Positions 38,757 to 53,338 of a stretch of 64,000 nt of DNA are shown here, in pieces. Below the pieces are notes generated by a model that made no database searches, was not told where the DNA came from, and was given only the letters and a program-made list of their open reading frames with translations. The translations under genes and the position numbers were made by a program. Each line of letters begins with the position of its first letter. Position 1 is the first letter of the stretch. This stretch comes from Oryzias latipes. Taxonomy: Eukaryota > Chordata > Actinopteri > Beloniformes > Adrianichthyidae. Location of the stretch: the NCBI RefSeq assembly GCF_002234675.1, contig NC_019866.2, positions 3,206,642 through 3,270,641 on the forward strand. The letters run 5' to 3'.

Positions 38757-39215
38757 TTCCATGCTTTTTTTTAAAGCCTTTTATATTTGCATATATATGG
38801 TAATATATTACCTTTGGCACACAAAAGAGCATTTGGTTTATTAAATGTTAGTTATTTTCCTGAGTTCTTTTCCTATGTGACAGTAAGACAACTCGATCTC
38901 TGAGGCTATGCCCGAATTCCCACCTTAATCCCTAACCACAAAAAAACTATTTAGTGCTGGATTATCTAGTTCTCTGGGTTTTAAAAGCAATTCGGACACT
39001 ACTTCCTTATTTTTTAAACGGGGACTATGACGTCACCGATTTCATGAAGTGAAAATCTTATCGATATGAGCGTTTTACGTATTTAACTATTTATGAATCC
39101 AATGTGTTCTGATGATGAAATTGTTGACGGTTTATTTAAAAAAATACATTTATATACATTTTTTTGTTCTAACGCAATGCAAAAATGTTGATTTTGCATG
39201 ATATAGGTCCTCTAG
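38757..39215. repeat. R3 dispersed repeat copy
   Basis: Begins AAGGTCCAATTCCATGC, contains GGTAATATATTACCTTTGGC, and ends TTGATTTTGCATGATATAGG. Confidence 0.6.
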
Positions 39216-39642
39216 ACAGAGATTATTTTGCTACTGAAAACCTTTTTTTCCTGGAAACAAGGGTCTTTTTTATTTTTTTCAGATTTAGATTGTTTAGTGT
39301 AACATATATTATGTCAGCCTTTTTTTCTGTTAGCTAATTTTGACCATTACTTTATTGACATTAATAGCTTTTTTTGTTTTATTTCATGTGTTAAGTTTTT
39401 TCTTTTTCAATTTTCTCTCTACGTCGTCTATATTTTAATTTAAATTTTAATCTAAACTTTTTTCTCAAAAATGTTTATTCTGTGGTGGGATTAAAAGATT
39501 AGTTATAAGGGATTCAGTAGAGCAGTGTATGGATGAAAATGATATTTTCTGATGGGAACTATGAGGAAAACAGTCCTGGGACACAAACAATGAGAATTAT
39601 CAGCCATTATCCATACTTGGTATTATTTTTTTGCATTGTTGC

Positions 39643-39676
39643 TGTCACGGTGCCTGGCGGTCTCCCCCCCCCCCCC
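39643..39676 (+). repeat. 5' LTR remnant (about 23 nt) plus C13 run
   Basis: The first 23 nt are identical to the start of the 3' LTR at 43447. The match ends in a run of 13 C where the 3' LTR continues as CTCCCCCCTCC. Gag coding follows directly. This is the left junction of a large deletion that removed the rest of the LTR, the leader and the start of gag. Confidence 0.85.
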
Positions 39677-40111
39677 GTCATAGACTTCAGAATCCTGGCG
39701 GTGGAAGCCGGCTGGACGGATCCAGCATTGAGAGGGGTCTTCTATCAGTCTTTAAATGAAGTCATTAAGGACCACCTGTGTTCGCAACCAGAAACCCACT
39801 CTTTTGAGGAGCTCGTCACGGCGGCTCTCCGTTCGGACACCCGCTTACGTGAACGACAGCATGAAAGACCTCAGCCTCCACGCAGAAGTCCTGCTAATCC
39901 ACCACAAGGTACGGCGGCACACATTTCTCCTATAACCCAGTCTGAAACCTCTCGCAGTCAGACCGACGAGCCCATGCAGATTGGACACTCCAAGCTTTCC
40001 GCAGAGGAGAGGCAGCGACGCCGGATCGAAGGGGCATGCTTTTACTGCGGAAAACCAGGACACCAGGTACACCAATGTAGCCTGCGTTTAAACTCCAAAA
40101 CCCCCCGCTAG
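39677..40111 (+). pseudogene. Truncated gag (C-terminal part, CCHC zinc knuckle)
   Basis: The open frame begins at the deletion junction and stops with TAG at 40109-40111. It carries the gag motif VIDFRILAVEAGWTDPALRG typical of the C-terminal half of chromoviral Gag, a basic region, and a zinc knuckle of form C-X2-C-X4-H-X4-C (CFYCGKPGHQVHQC). Roughly the first half of Gag is missing. Upstream flanking DNA is open in the same frame by chance from 39533, so a start codon there should not be taken as the native one. Confidence 0.85.
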
Positions 40112-43100
40112 AGGACAGGCCGCGGGCGGGTCAAGTCTTGTCATCTTCTAAAGATTTTCTCTGCATTCCTGTCAAGTTAAGTCATGTTTCTGAAACTCTG
40201 GATCTCCACGCTTTGATTGACTCCGGCGCTGAACAGAATCTTATAGATCACAGCCTAGTTACTCGCCTGTCCCTGCCTACAGAGTCCCTTCCTTCCCCTA
40301 TTAGAGCCGCTGGGTTGGGGGGTCAACACCTTTCGGTGATTACTCACCGTACGGAACCGGTGTTATTAATTACTTCTGGTAATCATAGAGAACTCGCCCG
40401 GTTCTTCGTAACTCAAACCCCCCAGAACCCCATTATTCTGGGGTACTCTTGGCTTCGTCACCACAACCCGCAATTTGATTGGGTCCATCGTCGTATTATT
40501 GGTTGGAGCGAGTTCTGCCTCGCTAACTGTTTGCAATCCGCTGTTCCACCCGCTAATTCTGCCTCCGTTAAATCTCCTGAGGAGATCGATCTGTCTAACG
40601 TGCCTAGTTGCTACCACGATCTTCACACCGTTTTCAGCAAAGTTAAGGCTGGTGCCTTACCTCCCCACCGGCCTTACGACTGTTCAATCACTTTATTGGA
40701 CGGCGCTCCTCTCCCTAAAAGTAGGCTGTTCAATCTCTCTGGCCCCGAGAAAGCCGCTATGGAGGTTTACATTCAAGAGGCACTTTCCTCGGGGCACATT
40801 CGTCCTTCTTCCTCCCCTGTCGGTGCAGGGTTTTTTTTTTGTCGAGAAGAAGGACAAAACCCTCCGACCGTGCGTAGATTATCGAGAACTAAATCAGATC
40901 ACGGTAAAAGACAAGTATTCCCTTCCGCTCATCAGCTCTGTCTTTGGCTCGATTCAGGAGGCCCGTATCTTTTCCAAGCTTGACCTACGAAATGCTTATC
41001 ATCTCGTACGGGTCAAGGAGGGTGATGAATGGAAAACCGCTTTCAAAACTCCTCTCGGTCATTATGAGTATCTCGTCATGCCATTCGGGTTAACAAACGC
41101 TCCTGCCGTGTTCCAGCGCCTCATAAACGACGTTCTACGGGACTTTATCGACCGCTTCGTTTTTGTCTACCTTGACGACATACTGATCTACTCTAAACAT
41201 CCTGATCAGCACAGAGACCACGTTCGTCAGGTACTCCAACGATTGTCTGAAAATCAGCTTTTTGTCAAAGCCGAAAAATGTCTGTTTCATTCCACCGTCG
41301 TCCCCTTCTTAGGGTACATCTTCGAGGCAGGTAGCATTCGACCCGACCCCGCTAAAATCGAGGCTGTCTCCAAGTGGGAACCCCCTACCACGCGTAAGAA
41401 ACTTCAGCAATTTTTAGGGTTCGCTAATTTCTATAGGCGGTTTATTAGAAATTACAGCTCCATCGCGGCTCCCCTCACGCGACTCACTTCCACTGTTCGG
41501 GCCTACCAATGGAACTCGGATGCCCAAGAAGCTTTTGACACTCTCAAGAACCTCTTCGTAACAGCCCCCATACTAATACAACCCGACCCAGCTAGACAAT
41601 TCGTGGTCGAGGTTGACGCCTCCGACTCAGGCGTCGGGGCAGTATTATCTCAGCGGGAAGAGTCCTCCAACAAATTGAAGCCCTGCGCTTTCTTTTCTAA
41701 GAAACTGACCCCTGCTGAGCGCAACTATGATGTGGGCAACCGTGAACTTCTCGCTATTAAATTAGCATTGGAAGAATGGCGACACTGGCTGGAGGGTGCG
41801 GTTCATCCATTTATTGTCTGGACTGATCACAGGAACCTTTCATATCTTCGCTCCGCCAAGAGACTGAATTCCCGTCAAGCCCGCTGGTGCCTGTTCTTTG
41901 ACCGTTTCAATTTCACCATAACCTACAGACCAGGAAGCCGCAATATTAAGCCCGACGCCCTCTCACGGAAGTACTGCTCCTCTGATGACCAGGACGGCAC
42001 CACGAACCCCATCATTCCCTCCACCTGCATCGTTGGAAACGTTACCTGGGATATTGAGAATAAAGTGATGCAAGCTCAAGGTGAGGAACCCAATCACCCA
42101 GAACCTCCTGACGGAACACTTTATGTACCCCGATCTCTCAGGTCCGACGTCATCACGTGGGCCCACGCCTCACGTCTTGCCTGTCACGGCGGGGTCACCA
42201 GGACTCTCTGCCTCCTCCGTCGGCGTTTTTTCTGGCCCTCCATGACTAAGGACGTTAAGGAGTATGTGGCTGCCTGTACCACCTGCGCCCGCTCCAAGAC
42301 ATCCAACTCACCACCGTCTGGTCTCCTCCATCCGCTGTCCACTCCCGGGCGTCCTTGGTCCCACATTGCCCTGGACTTTATAACCGGTCTCCCTCCTTCT
42401 CAGGGAAACACGGTCGTCTTCACCGTCATAGACCGCTTCTCTAAATTTGTCCTTTTCATCCCGCTCCCACAGTTGCCCACGGCCACCGAAACCACGGAGA
42501 TCCTGGTCCAGCATGTATTCCGTCACCATGGTATTCCTGTGGACATTGTCTCGGATCGGGGCCCCCAGTTTGTCTCCCAGGTTTGGAAGGCTTTCTGTGG
42601 GGCCTTGGGGGCCACAGTCAGCCTGTCCTCAGGCTATCATCCCCAATCTAACGGCCAAGCTGAAAGAGCTAACCAGGAGCTCGAAACATCACTGCGTTGT
42701 CTCGCCGACCGGAACTCCTCTGACTGGTCCAGGTATCTGGTTTGGGCCGAATATGCACACAACACTCACCCCTCTTCTGCCACAGGCCTGTCCCCGTTCG
42801 AGGCTGCTCTGGGGTTCCCGCCTCCGCTGTTTCCTTCCCTCGAGTTAGACCTCGCTGTCCCCTCTGTTCAGGACCATCTCCGCCGATGCCAGAGCATCTG
42901 GCATCAGACCAAGGCTGCTCTGCTCCAGACTAAGGAGACCAATCGCCGTACGGCCAACCGTCATCGTGTGGTGGGTCCTACATATCACCCTGGTCAGAAA
43001 GTCTGGTTGTCATCCCGTAATATTCCTCTTCAGGCCACCTCCCGCAAGCTCGCCCCCCGCTTCATCGGTCCCTATACTGTGGAAAAGGTCATCAATCCCA

Positions 43101-43435
43101 CCTGTGTCCGCCTCCGCCTCCCAGCGGCTCTCAAAGTCCATCCCACCTTTCATGTCTCTCAGGTCAAGCCTGTCGTTGACAGCGCGCTTTGCCCGCCATC
43201 CGCCTCCCCTCCACCCGCCCGGCTCATCGATGGTGCCCCGGCTTATACGGTCAGTCGGATTTTGGATGTCCGCCGCCGGGGTCGCGGCCACCAGTTCCTC
43301 GTGGATTGGGAGGGTTACGGTCCGGAGGAACGCTCTTGGGTCTCCCGTTCCCTGATCCTGGACCGTGCCCTCCTTGCTGACTTTTTCCGTGCCCACCCGG
43401 ATCGGCGTCCCGGACCGCCTGGAGGCGGTCGTTGA
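40112..43435 (+). pseudogene. Retrotransposon pol (protease-RT-RNase H-integrase-chromodomain), one frameshift
   Basis: Pol lies in the -1 frame relative to gag and overlaps its end. In order it shows an aspartic protease motif LIDSGA (about 40213), reverse transcriptase with [14 protein letters not shown] and the catalytic box YLDD (41168-41179), RNase H ([17 protein letters not shown]), the integrase HHCC zinc finger (42165-42300), the DDE core ([26 protein letters not shown]), and a C-terminal chromodomain ([13 protein letters not shown] with [10 protein letters not shown]). The stop is TGA 43433-43435. The frame breaks once, at the T10 run 40831-40840 just before the RT core: upstream is read in frame 1, downstream in frame 2. 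Otherwise pol is open over its whole length, which points to a fairly recent insertion. It is labelled pseudogene because of the break. Confidence 0.9.
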
Positions 43436-43446
43436 GGGGGGGGTAC

Positions 43447-43922
43447 TGTCACGGTGCCTGGCGGTCTCCTCCCCCCTCCAGCTCTGCCCTAATGTTCCTG
43501 ATTGCCACCAGCTGCCATCACTCTCCTGATCATCTTCTGTGGATTCAAAAGGAGATCAACGCCACTACTCGACGCCAGTTTGTTACCCCTTATGGTGACT
43601 GCTCTGGTTCTAGCCTCGTTACAGCTTTGTTCCAAGTCTCTGGCTCTAACTAATTCTTTGCTCCCTGTCTCAGGATCCTACCGCTCACGAGTGACGGCAG
43701 CACGGACCTTCCATTCTACGCCTCAGGAGCACGGAAACTCTCGGCAGCCGCTAACCGCTTCAAGACCCTCCAGCCACGCCACAGCCACGTCTAACCTGGA
43801 CACTCCTCGAACCAGCCATCTTCACATCTGGAGCAAACAATAAATCCATTCTCATCCTCCACTTACCTGTCTTCCTTCTGGGTTGCAGCATCTGGGTTCC
43901 TCATCCTTGTGAAATCATGACA
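43447..43922 (+). repeat. 3' LTR of the Ty3/gypsy element (476 bp)
   Basis: Begins TGTCACGG and ends ATGACA, with 5-bp terminal inverted repeats TGTCA/TGACA. It is preceded by a G-rich polypurine tract at 43434-43443, the expected primer site for plus-strand synthesis. AATAAA near 43840 may serve as its poly(A) signal. Confidence 0.9.
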
Positions 43923-46900
43923 GTTGCGCCGTATTGTTGTTTAATGCAGCCATTTAGCTGAAGTGACTCTTCCTGTTGCACACAGATGCACAAAATACAC
44001 AACAAAACTTTTAAAGTCTTTTGAAATTTTCATTTTTTATATTTAGTGTGGATTTGTGTCTTCAATTTGTTGAATTTTCACAAATCCACAAAAAAAAACA
44101 CAACTGACAAGATGTTTTCAATCTGATCTCAATCTGGATGAAGACATGCAGCGAATAAAGGCTGTCAGGAGCCTAAAAACACTGGATATCAACACAAAAT
44201 GTTGGCTCAATCCCTCATACACCCATAAAAATAACAGCTGAGCTGTCACACATAAAACCATGTACGCACTCCTGAAATCTCTGCCTCAGCCTGCTGTTGT
44301 AAAACGGTGATAACACACAGCAATCGACCACTGTGGCCCATAATTCAGGATATATTAGAGTTTACTGCAGACTGAGGAGCTTTGTCCTGCATTTCACAGG
44401 AGGGAAGACATATACATTTTTAAAAAAGTGTTGGACTGATGCTGCACAAATACATCTTTGCTACTCACATTTGGTCTTTTGCTTTCTCTTGTAACCGTCT
44501 GAGAGAAGATGTACACTGAATTTTGGTTGTATTTGTCTTCAGAAACACGGGTTTGCAATTCTCTCAGCTGGTAGAAGCCTCTTTCTGTTGCACTTCTCTA
44601 GGAGCTCTGCTGGACCTGCAGCGCTTCGTGGGTTTAAGTGTGAAGTGCTCACATTTCGGAAGCCGCTGAAGCAGAAGCTAATACCAAAAAAACTGGGCAT
44701 TTCTTTTAAAGTTTCCTGTAGGTAAAGGTGGGGAAACTAAAAAAATAAATAAATAAACAGAAGCAAGTTTGCATTTAAAAATGAAGGCATTTGCAGCTTT
44801 AAAGACCCACTGATCATCTTTTGAACTATTTAAAGCGTTCCCTGTGGTCTTTTAGTTATGATTATCCCTTTTTTAGCCCAAATAAAAAACTGGTGTCATA
44901 TTTTAGGACAAAGAGCAAACAGATTAGAGCTAAAGGCTTTTTGTGTTGGACAGGTTTTACTATCACAAAACAAAAAAGGTTATATAGCTTCGAGAAACCA
45001 GAGTGTGGATTGGTACAAACCCCTTTTTGTTGTATTATTTTTTATTTATTTGTTATATTTAGTGTGTGTGGGGAGGGAGAGGGGAAGAATGTGAGAGGGG
45101 GGGGTGGAAGAGAGTAAAAGGAAAAGAGGTGAGAAAGTGGGGGATACAAGCACTGTTTTGAATAAGTTATTATTTTAAGCTGTATCTTATTTTCTACGCT
45201 GCAAAACTGATTATTTTTTTAAACTGAACCCTTTCAATGATTTAAATTGACAAATACTCAGAGATGCAATTTTAAACTTATTTTTCTTTATAATTGACCT
45301 TCATCATCAGAAAAATGCCACAAGAACATGTTAAAACCCCATTTTCATCAGAGTGTTATACAAGAATGTCAAAAACTGCTGAGATCCTGACTTTCATCCT
45401 CCAAGCAACTCTCCATAAAATATAGTATTGATGCATCTAAATGAACATTATTCAGAAGAATTCATAGGCAGAAGGCATTACCTTCAACCTAAGGTGCTGG
45501 AGGATCCAGGCATGTCACTAAGCAACACCTGTCCATGCGTCAACATTCTGAACGTCACTTTTTTTTTAATGATTCTGGACGGGATAAGTCTGCTCTCTGG
45601 AACATCCTTCACATTTTGTCAAGCTGTCTTCTCCGATTTCCACTTTTCCAGAACAGGTCCTGTCATGTCAGATGCTTTGCAAAGGTCGACCCACACATCA
45701 GCGGGCGGACATACGACTGTTAGTGTCAGAGAAGCAAAGCCTCACCTGTGCGCTCTCAAGAGGAGGACGACGTCTGACAGATCTAATATTGCCACTTTTT
45801 CACGTTTTCAGATAAAGTAGAGCCAAAGTTCCTTCTTTGTGAGGAACATTACTGTTTTTGCTAGACTCCTTAAATAAGCAGTTTTTTTTTTGTTTACAAA
45901 TTGTAACCTGAGGAAAAATAACCACAAATTAATTAATAATTCCTCTAAAAACAGAGAGTAGATCAAATGTTAGGCTATTAAAATTGAAGCGCAATAAAGG
46001 GGATTATAGAACATGTTTTCCAAGGAGGATCCATGGATTTTTTAAAAGTGTTTTTTAGAACAATATCCTCAAAATACAAACAATAATGTATTTAATTGTT
46101 GGTCTAAAGCACACTAACATTCAGTTCGGATTGTTGTAAAGGGTTGTGTGGTGTCACTGTCAGTCAGGTGAGCCTCATCTCTCACCTGCGGATAGACGTA
46201 TTGTCACAGCCCTCCACCTCTCAAGCAAGAATGAAAAATGAACTGCTGTTATCCTCTGTGGACAAAAAAAAGCACAACTTTAACCCTTTAAAGCCCACTA
46301 CATCAAAGAATTGACAGAAAAATCTTTTTTGGAATTAAAATGTTAAAAAACAAAAAGAGATAACAGTATCAGTTGTGATACGTTGGGGGATTTGGTGTAT
46401 TTTTGCTCCCAAAAGTGAAAAAAAACATCTAAACTCGTTAGTTTCACTATTTCTCTGCTGCTTTATTTGAAATGCAGCTACAGGGGGAGTGGCCGGTGTT
46501 TGAACTGTAAAATTTAGATGCTCGCATAAGCGGCTAAAAGCTGATCTGAGGACAGATTTTCCTGCTTCTTTGGATGGAGGAAAAAGAAAAAAACGTGATC
46601 CCCCCAAAGAAGGCCTGAACTGTTGCTCACAAGACTGGTGGTCCAGATTCAATTAAACACTCTCCGGACAACTTCAGCGAGGAAATAAATCACCCGGCCG
46701 TGCTTTGACAAAAATGTTTTGGGGGGTTAAATTCTGCAAACAAGGGAAAAGCTCTGAAAATCCTCCTGTTAGTGTGGGAGCTTTAATTAGCTTGCACCAC
46801 CATGCCTCCTCTCTTCTGCATTTAACCTTGCTCTCTTCTCCCCATTTTCCCTCCCTTCTTCCTGCTGTGGCGATCAGAGTGTCTCTGCAGTGCTGTGTGA

Positions 46901-49786
46901 TGGGGGGGGGGGGGTGTCAGCAGAGGAGGCTATGAGAAGATGAGCCCCCCCCCTCCCCTCAGTTGCTTTTACCCAGAATATTAAGTGCAAACACACTGGC
47001 TCTGTCACGGCTCAAACCAAACTTTGTGTCAGTCCGACTCCAAGGTTACATAACCTCCCATCAAAGCCCTCTCTGTGACCTTACTGGACCATGCTCTGGG
47101 ACACAGAGGAGGGGGGCCCCCCACAGGGGCCAAAGCCAGCCCTCCAGCTGCTGAGACGGGGCATCACTTCTTTGGATGCAAACCTAAAATGTCTGTTTGA
47201 TCTTTCTCTTCTGTGCATGCAAACACAGAGTTTGCGTGCGTCTGCCTTTCAGTACTGCTGACCAGAGGACAGTTGCAGATTGCACTTACCCCAGGTTATT
47301 TTTCGGTCATGTAAAGTTGACTGGCAACTGAGAGCTATATGCACGCTTCCACCAGCTGGAAAAGAAAGACAGAAAAAAAAATCAGTGGAGCAAACACACA
47401 GCCATGGAATGACAAAGTCACGTCACCCGAACAGCTGAGACAAGCACCATCCTCTGAAAGCTTCTGAGACGGCAGAAAGCCTGGCGTGGACAGGGTAGCT
47501 TTCAAAATCATCTCAGCCTTTTTTCTTTATGGTAAATCTAACATTTAACTGTTTTTTTTAATGCACTAAAAGAGCTGCTGCGTTTTGATTGCGAATTGAG
47601 CGCCCCCTGTTGGTGCTTGGCGGGAGGAGCACCGGGCTGCAGCCTTCAGCAGGAACGCCGTGTCCATGAACGGGTCTGGAATACTGATGCCACAGTGCAG
47701 GGGTGCAGGAGCACTCAGTGTCCTCGGCTAAGACACCAGAGGAGGTCCCTGAATGCGTCTGTGACAACTACACTTGCAGATGATCGGCAAAGAGGAATTA
47801 TTTTATAACAATCACCTTTAAAGGCTAAAGGGACTATAAAAAGGTGGTTTGTGCAAAAAACACAACTCCATCCTAACAGCTTAATTTGTTTTTTTTTTAT
47901 TCCAGTTATTTGATGGGAATAAATAATATTTGCATGAATGTTAAGCCATGTGGATGCTGTTCTTCACAGCCAGCCTGCGCTGAACCAGTTTTCGCCTCCA
48001 GCCTCCATTGGGTGTGATGATGGCCCTGACCGCGTGGTCGTCCCCTCCAACAGCCTGTCCCCCTGTTGGACTGCACACCCCCACCAGCCCCCCATGTCCC
48101 TCTGCAGGACAGCCCGCCCCTGATTCTGTGCCAGCCAGACCTCAGCAGAGCCACACAGAGTGTGCGCAACTCCATGCAGACGAGCGCACAACTCTGCACA
48201 TACATCAAATGCTGGGCTGTGCTCTCTCTGCTGTCCCAGCATGCACCCTGCTTACCTGGCTGCTGTCCCATGAACGACAGCTGCTGTCAAGAGAGTTGGA
48301 GCGAGGCCCCCGCTGCACTTTGGGACCCTGACACACTGTTGTCTGACAGACACACAAGTGTTTCCATCAAATCAACCAAAAGATGATAAAAAAAATCAAA
48401 TAAAAAAACAGCTCCAAAGGAAGAACCAACCAGACATTGTAGTGGCAGATTAAGACCAGAGAAAAGCTGGTGGAATGGATGTGGCAACATCAGGAAGAAG
48501 AACCATAAGAAACTGGAGAAATACCAGCGAAAGGCGGGAAAGGGAAAATGACAGTAGAGCCTGTGGAGATCAGAGCACTCAGGGTGGTGACAGCTAAACC
48601 CTAAATCCCTCAATCCAGATCTGGAAGTCCCACAAAAATTATAAATGCAAGCAATAATAAACTGGTGCATGAGGATGCTTAGATGTAGAAGTATCACAAT
48701 ATTACCTAAACTACACACAAAGTAAAAACCAGTCAACTATCTTAAGGTGTTTAACAAAATAAAAGCTGAAAAATGACCCGAAGTTTAAAAAACAACTTGA
48801 ATTAAAAAAGTGACTTAATTGTACTTTTTACCACAAAATATCCAAATGAGACTAAAACTGGAGAAAAATGTTTCAATTGACATGTTTACTTTTGGCTGCA
48901 GTTTTTGACAAACGCTTTAAACAAATGAAGAAAAAAAATCTGCACAATTACTGCATTTTAAAATTTCAAATTACTTTATTTACAGCGTCCAACAAAATAC
49001 TAGTTATGTCAACAAAAAGTTTAAAATTAAGGTAGCGAAAGCCTCTTAAAAAATAAAAATATAAAGTCACCTGAAGGCCCAGACGTGACCTTCCACTAAG
49101 CCCTCAGGAGCAGAACCACATGGGCGATACTATTCCGTTGGAGCAAAAACATGGCCGTCATGCAGACCCCTGCTGCTGGGACATCCGGCCTCGAGTGGAC
49201 AGGACCGACGAGGCCATGTCAAGTGGTTCTGAGCGGCTTATTCAGCAATGCCGTTATGTAAAGCCAAACGCTGCTTGTGTGTGGCGTGGCAGAGGTCGCA
49301 GCCTCTGGAGCGGCTTATGCAACAGCGGGCCGTCTCCATGAAGCTCCTGACCACCGAGCCTCACCGCGCTGCACTATCAGGGCCAACTGCCCCCAAAGAT
49401 CCTCTGGTGTAAAAACTGCTTTGCTTCTCAGTCCTGAATCCCGTCAGCTGCAGGTGAAAGTGTAGAAACTTTGAAAATCCTCAACAATCCCACCTCCTCG
49501 CTTTTTATGCAGATAACCCATGTTCTTAATGACCAGTCTCTCAGGGTCTCATTACCTGCTGAAACTGAGTTTTTCTCTGCAATCATGGGTCAAAAGTGTT
49601 TGGGCTTAATAAGTCTTTTGACTGCCAATCGCAGCACAAGGACTCTTAAGGCAGCAGTGGATCCAGCGAGAACTTTAAAATGAAGTCTAGAGCTTTTAAG
49701 CATAGAAGCTGGAATTCTGCTCCTCTGTGCTCCAAAAGTACTCTTAAAGAAAACAGTTTACAAACACGCCAATGCTCGGTTTTTCT
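43923..49786. other. Intergenic region cacng2-rpl3, no gene recognised
   Basis: No open frame here shows a recognisable family signature. It contains a reverse-oriented R1 repeat (44802-45356), G runs near 45100 and 46902-46914, and otherwise unique AT-rich DNA. A GC-rich stretch at 47580-48330 has several overlapping short open frames on both strands, none of them convincing. Confidence 0.6.
44802..45356. repeat. R1 repeat copy (reverse)
   Basis: Begins AAAGACCCACTGATCATCTT (reverse of the R1 right end) and finishes TTTTCATCAGAGTG. The interior contains TTGACCTTCATCATCAGAAA. Confidence 0.65.
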
Positions 49787-49792
49787 TTTATT
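49787..49792 (-). terminator. rpl3: rpl3 poly(A) signal AATAAA
   Basis: Minus-strand AATAAA lies 68 nt after the stop codon, giving the short 3' UTR usual for ribosomal protein genes. Confidence 0.85.
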
Positions 49793-49859
49793 AAACAACT
49801 CTGCAGATGAACATGGATGACAGAGAGCGCAGCAGAGATGTGGTTTGAAGTCAGGGGCC

Positions 49860-52994
<3,135 letters not shown>

Positions 52995-52997
<3 letters not shown>

Positions 52998-53023
52998 CGT
53001 GTCTCCAGTCCGAATGAAAGAGG
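52995..53023 (-). other. rpl3: rpl3 exon 1: 5'TOP leader and ATG
   Basis: On the minus strand the pyrimidine run CCTCTTTC (53023-53016) is the likely cap site of a 5'TOP leader. About 26 nt later comes ATG (52997-52995), directly followed by donor GTGGGT. Exon 2 starts with TCTCACCGAAAG, so Met is encoded alone, as in mammalian RPL3. Confidence 0.8.
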
Positions 53024-53080
53024 GCCTCCGTACTGCTGGTTCTGCATTTATAACGCTGAAAGTATCGCGAGAGCTCACGA
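53024..53080 (-). promoter_or_regulatory. rpl3: rpl3 core promoter: TATAAAT and TCTCGCGA
   Basis: On the minus strand TATAAAT (53052-53046) lies about 28 nt upstream of the 5'TOP start at 53023, the classical distance. Just upstream is CTCTCGCGATA (53073-53063), containing TCTCGCGA, the half-conserved palindrome found in many housekeeping and ribosomal promoters. Confidence 0.7.
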
Positions 53081-53338
53081 GATCTCAGTCGGTGGAGTTA
53101 TTCCTATACGTGACCACTAGATGTCACTGGTTGTAACACCAAAGGATTATAACACCATGCACAATGCCACAGGTTGACAACTGTATTATTTGTACTGTAT
53201 ATAGTTATATTTTAACTATATTGTTTATTTTAATCTTTTCTTTCTTCGAGCAATTTTTAAATATTTAACAATGGAATTAGATACATTTTGTGAACTTACA
53301 CTATATTTCATGTTTGGCTATCATTTTTGCCGTTTAAT
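53081..53338. other. Short spacer upstream of the rpl3 promoter
   Basis: AT-rich sequence between the rpl3 promoter and the transposon relic. I see no gene. Confidence 0.5.

Larger units (their letters stand above)
39643..43922 (+). mobile_element. Chromodomain Ty3/gypsy LTR retrotransposon, 5'-deleted and frameshifted
   Basis: The element starts at TGTCACGGTGCCTGGCGGTC (39643) and ends in TGACA (43922), flanked on both sides by GTTGC (39638-39642 and 43923-43927), a 5-bp target duplication. The 3' LTR is 43447-43922. Only about 23 nt of the 5' LTR remain, followed by a C run (39664-39676) and then mid-gag, so the rest of the LTR, the primer-binding site and the gag N-terminus are missing. 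Gag C-terminus, protease, reverse transcriptase, RNase H, integrase and chromodomain are recognisable in order. The chromodomain and RT motifs place it among vertebrate chromoviruses of the Metaviridae. It looks unable to move by itself, because it lacks a 5' promoter and carries a frame break. It lies downstream of cacng2 in the same orientation. Confidence 0.95.

Noticed and set aside
39533-39642. Start codon upstream of the retrotransposon fused in frame to gag
   Set aside because: It lies in host flanking DNA; the open frame over the left junction is chance.
43502-43843. 113-residue frame at the end of the retrotransposon
   Set aside because: It falls wholly in the 3' LTR and has no protein similarity I can recognise.
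47558-48386. Cluster of short overlapping frames on both strands in GC-rich DNA
   Set aside because: No family motif, no splice logic, and frames open on several registers at once, as expected from composition.
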